Positions 1 through 7,376 of a DNA stretch of 64,000 nucleotides are shown here, one piece after another. Positions within the stretch are counted from its first letter, which is position 1. Each line of letters opens with the position of its first letter. The DNA comes from Amaricoccus sp. Its GTDB lineage: Bacteria > Pseudomonadota > Alphaproteobacteria > Rhodobacterales > Rhodobacteraceae. The stretch is from positions 153,755 through 217,754 of the forward strand of contig NZ_JAGOMQ010000001.1 in the NCBI RefSeq assembly GCF_017993425.1, written 5' to 3'. The position numbers were made by a program, and so were the translations under genes. The notes below the pieces were generated by a model. That model did not search any database. It was given only the letters and a program-made list of their open reading frames with translations, and had not been told where the DNA came from.

Positions 1-2517
1 CGCGTCGTCCACCGCCGTGACCCCGGTCAGCGTCGTGTTGCCGGTGTTCGTCACCACGTAGGTGTAGACGATCTGCTGACCGGCCTGCGTCACCTCCGTC
101 ACGTTCGCCGTCTTCACCACGTCGAGCGCCGGCCTGCCGCCGAAGTAGTAGCTCGTGTCATCGTCGATCGGCTTGTCCACGCCGGCCACCGTGGCGCCGC
201 CCGCGTAGGACGGGGTGCCGGTCACGGTGACGGTGTTGGAGTACTGGCCCTCAATGGCGGTTCCGATCGCCTGGTAGACCCAGACCTCGCCGTATTCGAG
301 GATGCCGTTGCCGTTGTCGCCGCTCACGTAACCCGGGGCGAAGTCGTCCGCCGTATTCCCCGGCGTCCCGTTGTCGTCGGTGACGACGATGTCCTTGAGG
401 AAGGTCGTGCTCGCGCCCGGGTTCGGGATCGAGACGTGGTAGGTCCAGGTCACCTGGCCGCCGGGGGCGATGACCGGACCCGTCGGGCCGTCAACGTCGA
501 CGCCGTTGGTGAACTTCTCGATGTCGATCTTCGCTTCGTAGTTGATCGGCACGCTCGCGTCGAACTTGATCAACGTCTCGCTGCCGACTTTCAGCTCGCC
601 GATGTTGAGGACGCTGGTCGCGCCGTCGGGCAGATCCTCGAAGTCCTTCACCTTGGTCTGGAAGGTGATGAACTGGGTCTCGCCGGCCACGTTGCCGATC
701 TTGGGGAAGAGCGAATCGGTGTTGGTGAAGCCGGCGCCGTCGAGCGGGAAGGGAGTACCCGAGACGCTGTCGGCGATCTGCACCGTCTGGGTAACACCAA
801 GGTTGTCCACGTAGGTGTAATAGGTCGAGCCCAGGACGTAGTCGGACACCTCGAAGATGTTCGCGCCGGTGATCGGGTCGACGATGGTGAAGGCGCCTTC
901 CTTGACGATCACCCGACCGAAGTTCAGGATATTGATGGTCCATTCCAACACGTCGCCGGGATCGACCTTGGCGTCGCCGTCGAGGTCGCCGTCGGGGATG
1001 TCGTCGCCATCGGTGTCGGCGAACCCCACGGACTTGCCGGCGGTGAGCTCGGGCAGCGGCAGGACGGCCGAGCCCATGTCGAGCGAGTTCGGCTGACTGG
1101 TCACCGCCGACGGATCCTGACCCCAGGCGACGGCGATGTCGACCGGGTTGCCGTTCGCGTCGGTCGCCCAGATCATGGCGCCCGACATGTCGTTGTCGTT
1201 CTCGGAGCCGGCCCCGTTGTCGGCGATCTTCACGCCCTGCAGCGCCGTGACCGCGATGGTGCGGTCAGGCAGGCCGTTGCCGTCGAAGTCGATGAAGAGC
1301 GTCGCATTCTGCGTGGCCGTCACCCAGACCACGCTGAAGCTCGACCCGAGCGGGTTGTTCGACGTATTGCCGTAGCCGAGGCCGACCAGGGCCTGCGACG
1401 TGAGCTGGTCGGCCGGGATCAGCGGATGGCCCCAGTCGTAGGTCAGCCCGCCGCTGCCGCCGCCGGAGGTGTCGGTCTGGGTGATGGCGTAGAAATCATC
1501 CCCGTTCGCCGTGTGGAAGCGGGCGCCGGAGTTGTTCGGAACGCCGTTCGACAGCGCCGAACTGTTCGCGGGAATATTGATGGTCTGGAAACTGGCGTTG
1601 CCCGCGACGCCCATCGTCACGGTGATCGCAAAATTGTTGGGGTTATAGAGCCAGACGCGCGTCGGATTGTCACTGCCGTCCCGGGCGAAGACGGGCGTGT
1701 AGTAGTCGTCGCTCCACTGGTCGCGCGGCGAGAGCGCATAGGAGCGCGACTCGTAGCTCGAGTTGACGTCGCCGGTGAAGATGTTGGCCTGCACCGGCTT
1801 CGTGGCGGTGATCTGCTGGCCCTGCAGGATATTGGTGATGCGGATCGACTCGCCGGCGTCGATGGTGCCCTGCGAGACGCCGTTCAGGAAGACCTCGGTG
1901 CCGTCGACCGAGGCCATGACGTGAATCGAGGTCAGCTCGAACGGATCCGTGTCGCCGAAGACGCCGGTGTTCTCGCCGACCGGGGCGACGAAGAGCGTGC
2001 CGTAGCGGTCGGTGGCGAAGACCTCGGTGTCGCCGGCGAGGAGCGAGCCGGGATCGCCATTGGTCTGGCCGTTGTGGGTCGGGTAGGCCGCGCGGACGAC
2101 GGTCACCGGGAAGGAAACGACGATGCGGTCGCCGCCGTCGAAGGTGAAATAGCCGGTGTCGCCGACAAGCTGGAGGTTGACCGAGTTCTCGAGGATGAGC
2201 GACTCGCCGCCGTCGAAGACGTCGTCGCCGGGCAGGCCGCTCACGAAGCCCGAGAGGCCGGAGACAGGGAAATTGTTCGTCAGGTCGCCATCGCCCCAGA
2301 CCGAGGTCGTCGAGCCGAGAGGCAGGGCGTTGTAGTCGGTCTCGTAGCCGTCCTCCCAGTGGTCGTACCAGATCACCGTGCCGGGCGCCGCCACCGCGAT
2401 CGCGAGCAGCGTCCGGATGTAGCCGTTCTGATTGACGCCGGAGTTGATCTCATCGAAATCGAGGATGAGATCGAGCTCGCGCATCGGCACGTAGTAGGTC
2501 TGGATCGGCGTAGCCAT
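1..2517 (-). CDS. Large repeat-containing surface protein, N-terminal 839 residues (gene continues past the left edge)
   Basis: The open frame runs from an ATG at 2517 to base 1 without a stop. The start is preceded by GAGGGG about 9 bases upstream. No signal peptide is visible. The first 60 residues (ATPIQTYYVPMRELDLILDF...) lead into a region around residues 150-260 that resembles IgGFc-binding-type domains (VDGTEVFLNG, AGESIRI, ATKPVQANIF). Further on are several stretches of the DUF11 / conserved-repeat type found in cell-surface proteins (for example VVKTANVTEVTQAGQQIVYT followed by VTNTGNTTLTGV). The composition is rich in D, G, N and T, as in secreted adhesins of type I secretion systems. 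Function beyond surface or matrix location cannot be stated; the C-terminus, where a secretion or anchor signal would be, is missing from this window. Confidence 0.8.
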   Translation of the reverse strand, partial: MATPIQTYYVPMRELDLILDFDEINSGVNQNGYIRTLLAIAVAAPGTVIWYDHWEDGYETDYNALPLGSTTSVWGDGDLTNNFPVSGLSGFVSGLPGDDVFDGGESLILENSVNLQLVGDTGYFTFDGGDRIVVSFPVTVVRAAYPTHNGQTNGDPGSLLAGDTEVFATDRYGTLFVAPVGENTGVFGDTDPFELTSIHVMASVDGTEVFLNGVSQGTIDAGESIRITNILQGQQITATKPVQANIFTGDVNSSYESRSYALSPRDQWSDDYYTPVFARDGSDNPTRVWLYNPNNFAITVTMGVAGNASFQTINIPANSSALSNGVPNNSGARFHTANGDDFYAITQTDTSGGGSGGLTYDWGHPLIPADQLTSQALVGLGYGNTSNNPLGSSFSVVWVTATQNATLFIDFDGNGLPDRTIAVTALQGVKIADNGAGSENDNDMSGAMIWATDANGNPVDIAVAWGQDPSAVTSQPNSLDMGSAVLPLPELTAGKSVGFADTDGDDIPDGDLDGDAKVDPGDVLEWTINILNFGRVIVKEGAFTIVDPITGANIFEVSDYVLGSTYYTYVDNLGVTQTVQIADSVSGTPFPLDGAGFTNTDSLFPKIGNVAGETQFITFQTKVKDFEDLPDGATSVLNIGELKVGSETLIKFDASVPINYEAKIDIEKFTNGVDVDGPTGPVIAPGGQVTWTYHVSIPNPGASTTFLKDIVVTDDNGTPGNTADDFAPGYVSGDNGNGILEYGEVWVYQAIGTAIEGQYSNTVTVTGTPSYAGGATVAGVDKPIDDDTSYYFGGRPALDVVKTANVTEVTQAGQQIVYTYVVTNTGNTTLTGVTAVDDA

Positions 2518-2812
2518 GAACGGTTCCCCTCGGACCAATATTTCCCTGTCGGCGCACCTCGCAGCGTGCGCACGGCGTTACTCTTGTGGCCGCCGCCTGC
2601 GCCCGACCAAAGCATGTCGGACGCCAGGAGCGGCGTTGCGGACGTGAGGAGGCTTTCTGTTAACTTATTTGTGTTCCACCCCTGCGCCGGAGGATGGGGC
2701 CAGCGCAATAAGCTGTCAATGGCGTTTTTTTAATCACTTTTTAGTTGAGTTTATTGCGGCGCCGGCAATCGCTAAGGCCGCAATCCAGCGGCAGGCGGGG
2801 CGAACATAGCGC

Positions 2813-2841
2813 TTGCATATCATAATCCAAGTTATTATATC
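2813..2841 (+). promoter_or_regulatory. Candidate promoter and operator in front of the MarR-emrAB operon
   Basis: An AT-rich imperfect inverted repeat, ATATCATAA (2817-2825) and TTATTATAT (2832-2840), matches 8 of 9 positions around a 6-base centre. It overlaps a possible promoter (TTGCAT at 2813, TATATC at 2836, 17-base spacing) and lies just before the MarR start at 2848. MarR proteins commonly bind such palindromes over their own promoters, so autoregulation is a reasonable inference. The rest of the 330-base gap (2518-2847) holds the start region of the divergent surface gene and T-rich stretches near 2725-2750, and nothing else I can name. Confidence 0.5.
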
Positions 2842-2847
2842 GCTCGC

Positions 2848-3330
2848 ATGAACCAGATGCCCGCCCCCCTCGGCTTTCTCCTGACGGACGCGACCCGGCT
2901 GCTGCGCCGGCGCTTCGAGCAGGCGAGCCGCGACCTTCCCATGACCATGGCGCAGCTGCAGATCCTCGGCCGCCTCTCCAAGGCGGAGGGGATCGGCCAG
3001 GCGGCGCTCGCCTCGCTGCTCGAGCTCGAGCCGATGACGGTGAGCCGCCATGTCGACCGCATGGAGGCGGCCGGCCTCGTCGAGCGGCGCTCCGACCCGC
3101 GCGACCGGAGGGCCCGGCGGCTCTACACCACGGAGAAGAGCCGGGCGATGATGGCGCCGATGCGCGAGCGGGCGGCGGCGATCTACGACCAGGCGCTCGC
3201 GGGGCTCACGGAGGCCGAGCGCGCGGCGCTGCGGGTCGCTCTCGAGACCATGGTCAGCAACCTCACCGGGGCCGAGGACTGCCCCGGCGCCGAGACCGCC
3301 GGCGGCCGTGCGGCGGAGAGGATCGCATGA
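2848..3330 (+). CDS. MarR-family transcriptional regulator of an efflux operon
   Basis: 160 residues with the winged helix-turn-helix of MarR proteins: the recognition region LASLLELEPMTVSRHVDRME is followed by the wing RRSDPRDRRARRLYTT. The stop overlaps the start of the HlyD-type gene by 4 bases (ATGA), so the two are translationally coupled. In MarR-emrAB operons the regulator usually represses the pump genes and is released by small aromatic compounds; this is inferred from the family and context. An inverted repeat directly upstream is a candidate operator. Confidence 0.88.
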   Translation: MNQMPAPLGFLLTDATRLLRRRFEQASRDLPMTMAQLQILGRLSKAEGIGQAALASLLELEPMTVSRHVDRMEAAGLVERRSDPRDRRARRLYTTEKSRAMMAPMRERAAAIYDQALAGLTEAERAALRVALETMVSNLTGAEDCPGAETAGGRAAERIA

Positions 3331-4499
3331 ACGCCCGTCCGGACAGCCGCTCCCTCGCAGAGGCCGTCCCCGCCGGGGACGCGCAGCCGGTCGAGCCGCC
3401 CGCGCCCCCCCGCCCGAGCCTCCTGCGCCGCAACCTGCTGATCGCGGCGCTGCCGCTCGCGCTCGCGCTCGGGGGCGGCTACGTGTGGGTGACCGGCGGG
3501 CGCTTCGTCTCGACCGAGGACGCCTACGTCAAGCAGGACCGCATCTCGGTGCTGCCGCAGGTCAGCGGGCAGATCGCCGAGGCGCTGGTCGCCGAGAACG
3601 AGGCCGTCGCGGCCGGGCAGACGCTCTTCGTCATCGACGACGCGACCTATCGCAACGCCGTCGAGGAGGACCGAGCCAGGCTGGAGACGGCGCGGCTCGA
3701 GGTGGAGAAGCTGAAGGCCGCCTTCGCGCAGGCGAGCTCCGAGGCGGACACCGCCCGCGACGCGCTCGCCACCGCGCAGACGCGCGACGACCGGCAGCAG
3801 GCGCTGCTGAGGTCGGGCGTGATCAGCCAGGCCGCGTCGGACGAGAGCGCGCTGACGCTGCAGGAGGCGCGGGGGGCGCTGGCCGAGGCGGAGAGCCGGG
3901 TGCTGAGCGCGCGCGCGGCGCTGGCGGGCGATCCCGACATCCCGACCGACGAGCACCCGGCGGTGCTGCAGGCGATCGCGGCGCTGCACGGGGCGGAGCT
4001 CGACCTCGCCCATACCGTCGTCACCGCGCCGGGCGCGGGCGTGGTCGCGCAGACGACCCGGCTGCAGCCGGGCCAGTACGTCACGCCGACGACCGCCGTG
4101 ATGGCGCTGGTCGCGACCGACCACACCTGGATCGAGGCGAACTTCAAGGAGACCGACCTCGCCCATATCGTGCCGGGCCAGCCGGTCGAGGTGCGCGTCG
4201 ACGCGTGGCCGGGCAAGGCGATCCGCGGCAAGGTCGACTCGATCGGCGCCGGCACCGGGTCCGAGTTCGCGCTGATCCCGGCGCAGAACGCCAGCGGCAA
4301 CTGGGTCAAGGTCGTGCAGCGGGTGCCGCTGCGCATCCGGCTCGAGCCGGGGCAGGACGTGCCGCAGCTCCGCGCCGGGATGAGCGCGCTGGTCGAGGTC
4401 GACACCGGCCATGCCCGCGGGCTGCCCTCTCCCGTCCGCTCCGTCCTCGCGGCCGTCGGGCTCGCGGAGGCGCCGGCGCAGGCGGCGGAGGCGAGATGA
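3327..4499 (+). CDS. emrA: HlyD/EmrA-type membrane fusion protein of a multidrug efflux pump
   Basis: 390 residues. A proline-rich cytoplasmic N-terminus (1-30) precedes one transmembrane segment (about 34-52, LLIAALPLALALGGGYVWV). A biotinyl-lipoyl-like domain follows (VSTEDAYVKQDRISVLPQV), then a long alpha-helical hairpin region (about 105-200, rich in A, E, L and R) and the beta-barrel part (TWIEANFKETDLAHI, PGQPVEVRVDAWPG). This is the standard EmrA layout and length. It would connect the MFS pump encoded next to an outer-membrane channel. It overlaps its neighbours by 4 bases on both sides. Substrate specificity cannot be read from the sequence. Confidence 0.9.
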   Translation: MNARPDSRSLAEAVPAGDAQPVEPPAPPRPSLLRRNLLIAALPLALALGGGYVWVTGGRFVSTEDAYVKQDRISVLPQVSGQIAEALVAENEAVAAGQTLFVIDDATYRNAVEEDRARLETARLEVEKLKAAFAQASSEADTARDALATAQTRDDRQQALLRSGVISQAASDESALTLQEARGALAEAESRVLSARAALAGDPDIPTDEHPAVLQAIAALHGAELDLAHTVVTAPGAGVVAQTTRLQPGQYVTPTTAVMALVATDHTWIEANFKETDLAHIVPGQPVEVRVDAWPGKAIRGKVDSIGAGTGSEFALIPAQNASGNWVKVVQRVPLRIRLEPGQDVPQLRAGMSALVEVDTGHARGLPSPVRSVLAAVGLAEAPAQAAEAR

Positions 4500-6034
4500 G
4501 CGCCGCGGCGGCGAGCCCCGCCGCCGGGGGCAAGGTCGCGCACAAGGGGCTGATCACCGTCTCGATCATGCTCGCGACGATCATGCAGGTGCTCGACACC
4601 ACGATCGCCAACGTGGCGCTGCCCTCGATGCAGGGCTCGCTCGGCGCGGCGCAGGACCAGATCACCTGGGTCCTCACCTCGTATATCGTCGCGGCGGCGA
4701 TCATGACCCCGGTGACCGGCTGGCTCTCCGACCGCATCGGGCTGCGGGAGCTCTTCATCGTCTCGACGGCGGGGTTCGTCGTCACCTCGATGGCCTGCGG
4801 GCTCGCCACGAGCCTCGGGGAGATGATCCTGTTCCGGGTGCTGCAGGGCGTGTTCGGCGCGGCGCTGGTGCCGCTGTCGCAGACGGTGCTCCTCAACATC
4901 AACACGCGCGAGGAGCATGGCCGCGCCATGGCGATCTGGGGCGCGGGGATCATGGTCGGCCCGATCATCGGCCCGACGCTGGGCGGGTGGCTGACCGACA
5001 GCTTCAACTGGCGGTTCGTCTTCTACGTCAACCTGCCGGTGGGCATCGTCGCGCTGACGGGGCTCGTCATGTTCCTGCCGCGCTCGGAGCGGCGGCTGCG
5101 GAGCTTCGACTTCTTCGGCTTCGCCATGCTGACGGTCGCGATCGGGGCGCTCCAGCTGATGCTCGACCGGGGCGAGCAGGTGGCGTGGTTCGAGAGCCCG
5201 GAGACGTGGATCTACCTCGGGTTGACGATCTCCGGCCTCTGGGCCTTCGTCATCCACGTCACGGGGCGGGAGCACGCCTTCATAGACCCGCATATCTTCC
5301 GCGACCCGAACTTCGTGATGGCGCTCGTCATGATCTTCATGGTGGGGGTGATCCTGCTCGCCGGGCTGGCGCTGCTGCCGCCGCTGCTGCAGGGGGTGAT
5401 GGGGTATCCGGTGGTGACGACCGGGATGGTGCTCGCGCCGCGGGGCGTCGGCACGATGATCTCGATGATGGTGGTCGGGCGCATCGTCGGCAAGGTCGAC
5501 GCGCGGCTCCTGATCCTCGCCGGGCTGTCGCTGACCGCGTTCTCGCTCTGGCAGATGACGCAGTTCTCGCCGCTGATGGACGCGACGCCGATCGTCGTCT
5601 CCGGCGTGGTGCAGGGGCTGGGGCTCGGGCTCGTCTTCGTGCCGCTCTCGACGATCGCCTTCGCGACGCTGGAGCCGCGGTTCCGGGCGGATGCGGCGGC
5701 GCTGTTCAGCCTCGTGCGCAACATCGGCTCGTCGGTCGGGATCTCGATCGTCGCGGCGGAGCTGTCGCACAACATCATCGTGAACCGCGCCGAGATGACC
5801 GCGAAGCTGACCGAGTTCGGGCCGGCGATGGACCAGGTGCTGGCGCTCGGCCTCGACCCGGCGACGATGATCGCGCTCGTCAACAGCCGCATCCAGGCGC
5901 AGGCGACCTTCGTGGCCAACATCGACGACTTCAAGCTGATGATGTGGGTGACGCTGGCGGTGATCCCGCTCCTCGCCTTCATGCGCAAGCCCGGCCGGCC
6001 GCCCGCCCCGGGGTCCGCGCCGGCGATGGAGTAG
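4496..6034 (+). CDS. emrB: DHA2-family MFS multidrug transporter (EmrB type)
   Basis: 512 residues. The ATG at 4496 overlaps the emrA stop (ATGA). An N-terminal hydrophobic segment carries the DHA2 signature LDTTIANVALPSMQG, followed by WVLTSYIVAAAIMTPVTGWL and the motif-A region SDRIGLRELF. About 14 hydrophobic segments can be counted, as expected for drug:proton antiporters of this subfamily. The C-terminus ends in a proline-rich tail. With EmrA and an outer-membrane factor encoded elsewhere it would extrude hydrophobic compounds using the proton gradient. The operon ends here, and a repeat cluster follows. Confidence 0.92.
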   Translation: MSAAAASPAAGGKVAHKGLITVSIMLATIMQVLDTTIANVALPSMQGSLGAAQDQITWVLTSYIVAAAIMTPVTGWLSDRIGLRELFIVSTAGFVVTSMACGLATSLGEMILFRVLQGVFGAALVPLSQTVLLNINTREEHGRAMAIWGAGIMVGPIIGPTLGGWLTDSFNWRFVFYVNLPVGIVALTGLVMFLPRSERRLRSFDFFGFAMLTVAIGALQLMLDRGEQVAWFESPETWIYLGLTISGLWAFVIHVTGREHAFIDPHIFRDPNFVMALVMIFMVGVILLAGLALLPPLLQGVMGYPVVTTGMVLAPRGVGTMISMMVVGRIVGKVDARLLILAGLSLTAFSLWQMTQFSPLMDATPIVVSGVVQGLGLGLVFVPLSTIAFATLEPRFRADAAALFSLVRNIGSSVGISIVAAELSHNIIVNRAEMTAKLTEFGPAMDQVLALGLDPATMIALVNSRIQAQATFVANIDDFKLMMWVTLAVIPLLAFMRKPGRPPAPGSAPAME

Positions 6035-6092
6035 CGCCGCCCGCGCGCCGGCCGCGCGCCGGCGCGCGCCGGGGAACGCCCAGACTGCGCTG

Positions 6093-6124
6093 TTCACGCG
6101 TGAATATTCGCTAAGTCATTGATT
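6093..6124 (+). repeat. Short palindrome repeat, copy 1 of 5
   Basis: The perfect palindrome TTCACGCGTGAA (6093-6104) is followed by the conserved tail TATTCGCTAAGTCATTGATT. The same unit occurs at 19318 (reversed), 25198, 25319 and 58541. This copy lies 59 bases after the emrB stop and about 30 bases before a MITE copy. Role unknown: a protein binding site or a small dispersed repeat are both possible. Confidence 0.8.
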
Positions 6125-6149
6125 CCACGTGATCCGACCCTGGCGAGAT

Positions 6150-6490
6150 CCCGACGCGCCACGACACGACAGGAGCCGGTCGCCGCCCGAGGCTGCGGCG
6201 CTCGCCCCGACCGAAGCGGGCTCTGCCCGCGAGGCTACGGCGCGACGAGCGAAAGCACGGCTTTCGCCGCGCCGACGGCCGGAGCGCATTGGCGCGGAGG
6301 CCGTGGGGGGTCCAGATTTCCACGCACCGCGCCATCCGGCCGTGATCGCCCCGGCGAGCGCGGAATCGCGCTCGCCCCCCGCAGGGGCGATCGCGGACGG
6401 ATTTGCCACGGGTCAAATCCGTCTGGCTTCACCGTCCCGCACCCTCCCGACCGATATTTCTCTCCACTGTCGTGTAGTGTGCCCGACGCG
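6150..6490 (-). mobile_element. MITE-like element, copy 1 (reverse orientation), with 9-bp target duplication
   Basis: The element itself spans 6159-6481 (323 bp) and is flanked by CCCGACGCG on both sides (6150-6158 and 6482-6490). Its right end reads CTGTCGTGTAGTGTG, the inverted repeat of the family; its left end (CCACGACACGACAGG) is slightly diverged. Inside, from right to left, are the family hairpins: GACGGATTTG with CAAATCCGTC, GGCGAGCGCG with CGCGCTCGCC, GCGAAAGC with GCTTTCGC, and GCGGGC with GCCCGC. There is no believable reading frame. The identity of the two flanks continues about 13 bases past the 9-bp duplication into sequence like the element end, so a second partial end may abut it. 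Confidence 0.85.
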
Positions 6491-6511
6491 CCACGACACG
6501 ACACCAACGCC

Positions 6512-6715
6512 GTGCCCCCTCATGGCCAGTCGCCCGTGATGCTGCCGGACGAGCCTGAGAAGATGCGAACGGGCGACATCTCGATCATGCTTGTTTGCAC
6601 GCAAATATAATTCGAAATATATTTGCAAATATTTTGAATATAACGGTGAAAATCATTGCACATTCATCAGCGCCGCATGCATTTCGCGGCGCCGTTCGAT
6701 TCACTTGAAGCTTGC
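6512..6715. repeat. AT-rich palindromic repeat, copy 1 of 3
   Basis: About 204 bp, closely similar to 58971-59170; its right half also resembles 31041-31144. It contains an AT-rich core (CAAATATAATTCGAAATATA) and a hairpin-forming GC motif (CGCCGC ... GCGGCG at about 6670-6695) and ends with CTTGAAGCTTGC. In all three places it lies downstream of a minus-strand gene (here DUF1178, stop at 6865). It may be a 3'-end or terminator-related element, or the remnant of an insertion. Confidence 0.75.
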
Positions 6716-6745
6716 ACGCTTCCTGCCCCGACCGCTCCGCGGCGA

Positions 6746-6773
6746 GCAGGTTGACATGCGCATGTCAACCTGC
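6746..6773. repeat. Perfect 28-bp palindrome without a loop
   Basis: Half-site GCAGGTTGACATGC at 6746-6759 is followed directly by its exact reverse complement at 6760-6773. The centre TTGACATGCGCATGTCAA looks like an operator for a dimeric regulator, but no gene starts nearby: the closest coding end is the DUF1178 stop at 6865. The stretch 6774-6864 also contains CCGTCGTGTAGCGTG (about 6824-6838), which resembles the end of the MITE family. Confidence 0.7.
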
Positions 6774-6864
6774 GGGAGGCGTCGCGAGGCGAGACGTCGC
6801 CGCGGGTCGACCCTTGCCGCCTCCGTCGTGTAGCGTGCCTGACGCGACAGGCCGCGCTCGCCGC

Positions 6865-7275
6865 TCAATCCGTGCGGCGGCGGGACGTCCAGGGCAGGGG
6901 CGCGACGGGGACGCCCTCCTCGACGAGGGCGCGGGCCTCGGAGGGGCGGGCCTCGCCGATGATCGGGCGGGCCTCGGCCTCGCCGGCGTGGATGCGGCGC
7001 GCCTCCGCCGCGAAGTCGCGGCCGACGTCCTCGCTGACCGCCTCCACGCGGCGGCGGAACTCGGCCAGCGCCTGCTCGGCCGGCGAGGCGGGGGCGGAAA
7101 GCGTGTCGCCGCCCGGCCGCACCTGCGGCGCCATCAGCTCCTTCTCGACGCGCGAGCCGCCGCAGACCGCGCAGGTGAGCAGCGCGGCCGCGTGCAGCCG
7201 GTCGTACTCGTCTCCCGAGGCGAACCAGCTGTCGAAGCTGTGGCCGTCGGCGCAGCGGAGGGCGTAGCGGATCAT
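6865..7275 (-). CDS. DUF1178 family protein
   Basis: 136 residues. The N-terminus MIRYALRCADGHSFDSWF followed by a CAVCG motif is typical of DUF1178 proteins of alpha- and betaproteobacteria. The cysteines (RCADGH and CAVCG) suggest a small zinc-ribbon-like fold. The middle and C-terminal part are rich in A, E and R and probably helical. The function is unknown. In related bacteria the gene often sits near the grx/nitrilase genes, which here are 16 kb away. Confidence 0.85.
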   Translation of the reverse strand: MIRYALRCADGHSFDSWFASGDEYDRLHAAALLTCAVCGGSRVEKELMAPQVRPGGDTLSAPASPAEQALAEFRRRVEAVSEDVGRDFAAEARRIHAGEAEARPIIGEARPSEARALVEEGVPVAPLPWTSRRRTD

Positions 7276-7376
7276 CCCTCCATAGGTAGGCGCCGCCCCG
7301 GGCGACGCAATGCCGCTTCCGGCCCGGACGGGCGGCTGGTATGGCTGCGCCGCCCTGCCCGCCTGCCGGAGGTGAC

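Noticed and set aside
436-2733. Plus-strand frame of 765 codons opposite the surface protein
   Set aside because: Antisense shadow: composition dominated by V, D, R and G with no domain, and the minus-strand frame has recognisable surface-protein repeats and a ribosome site.
6093-6481. CRISPR array or tRNA in the repeat-rich gaps
   Set aside because: The repeats are not regularly spaced direct repeats with unique spacers, and no cloverleaf with the conserved T-loop bases was found.
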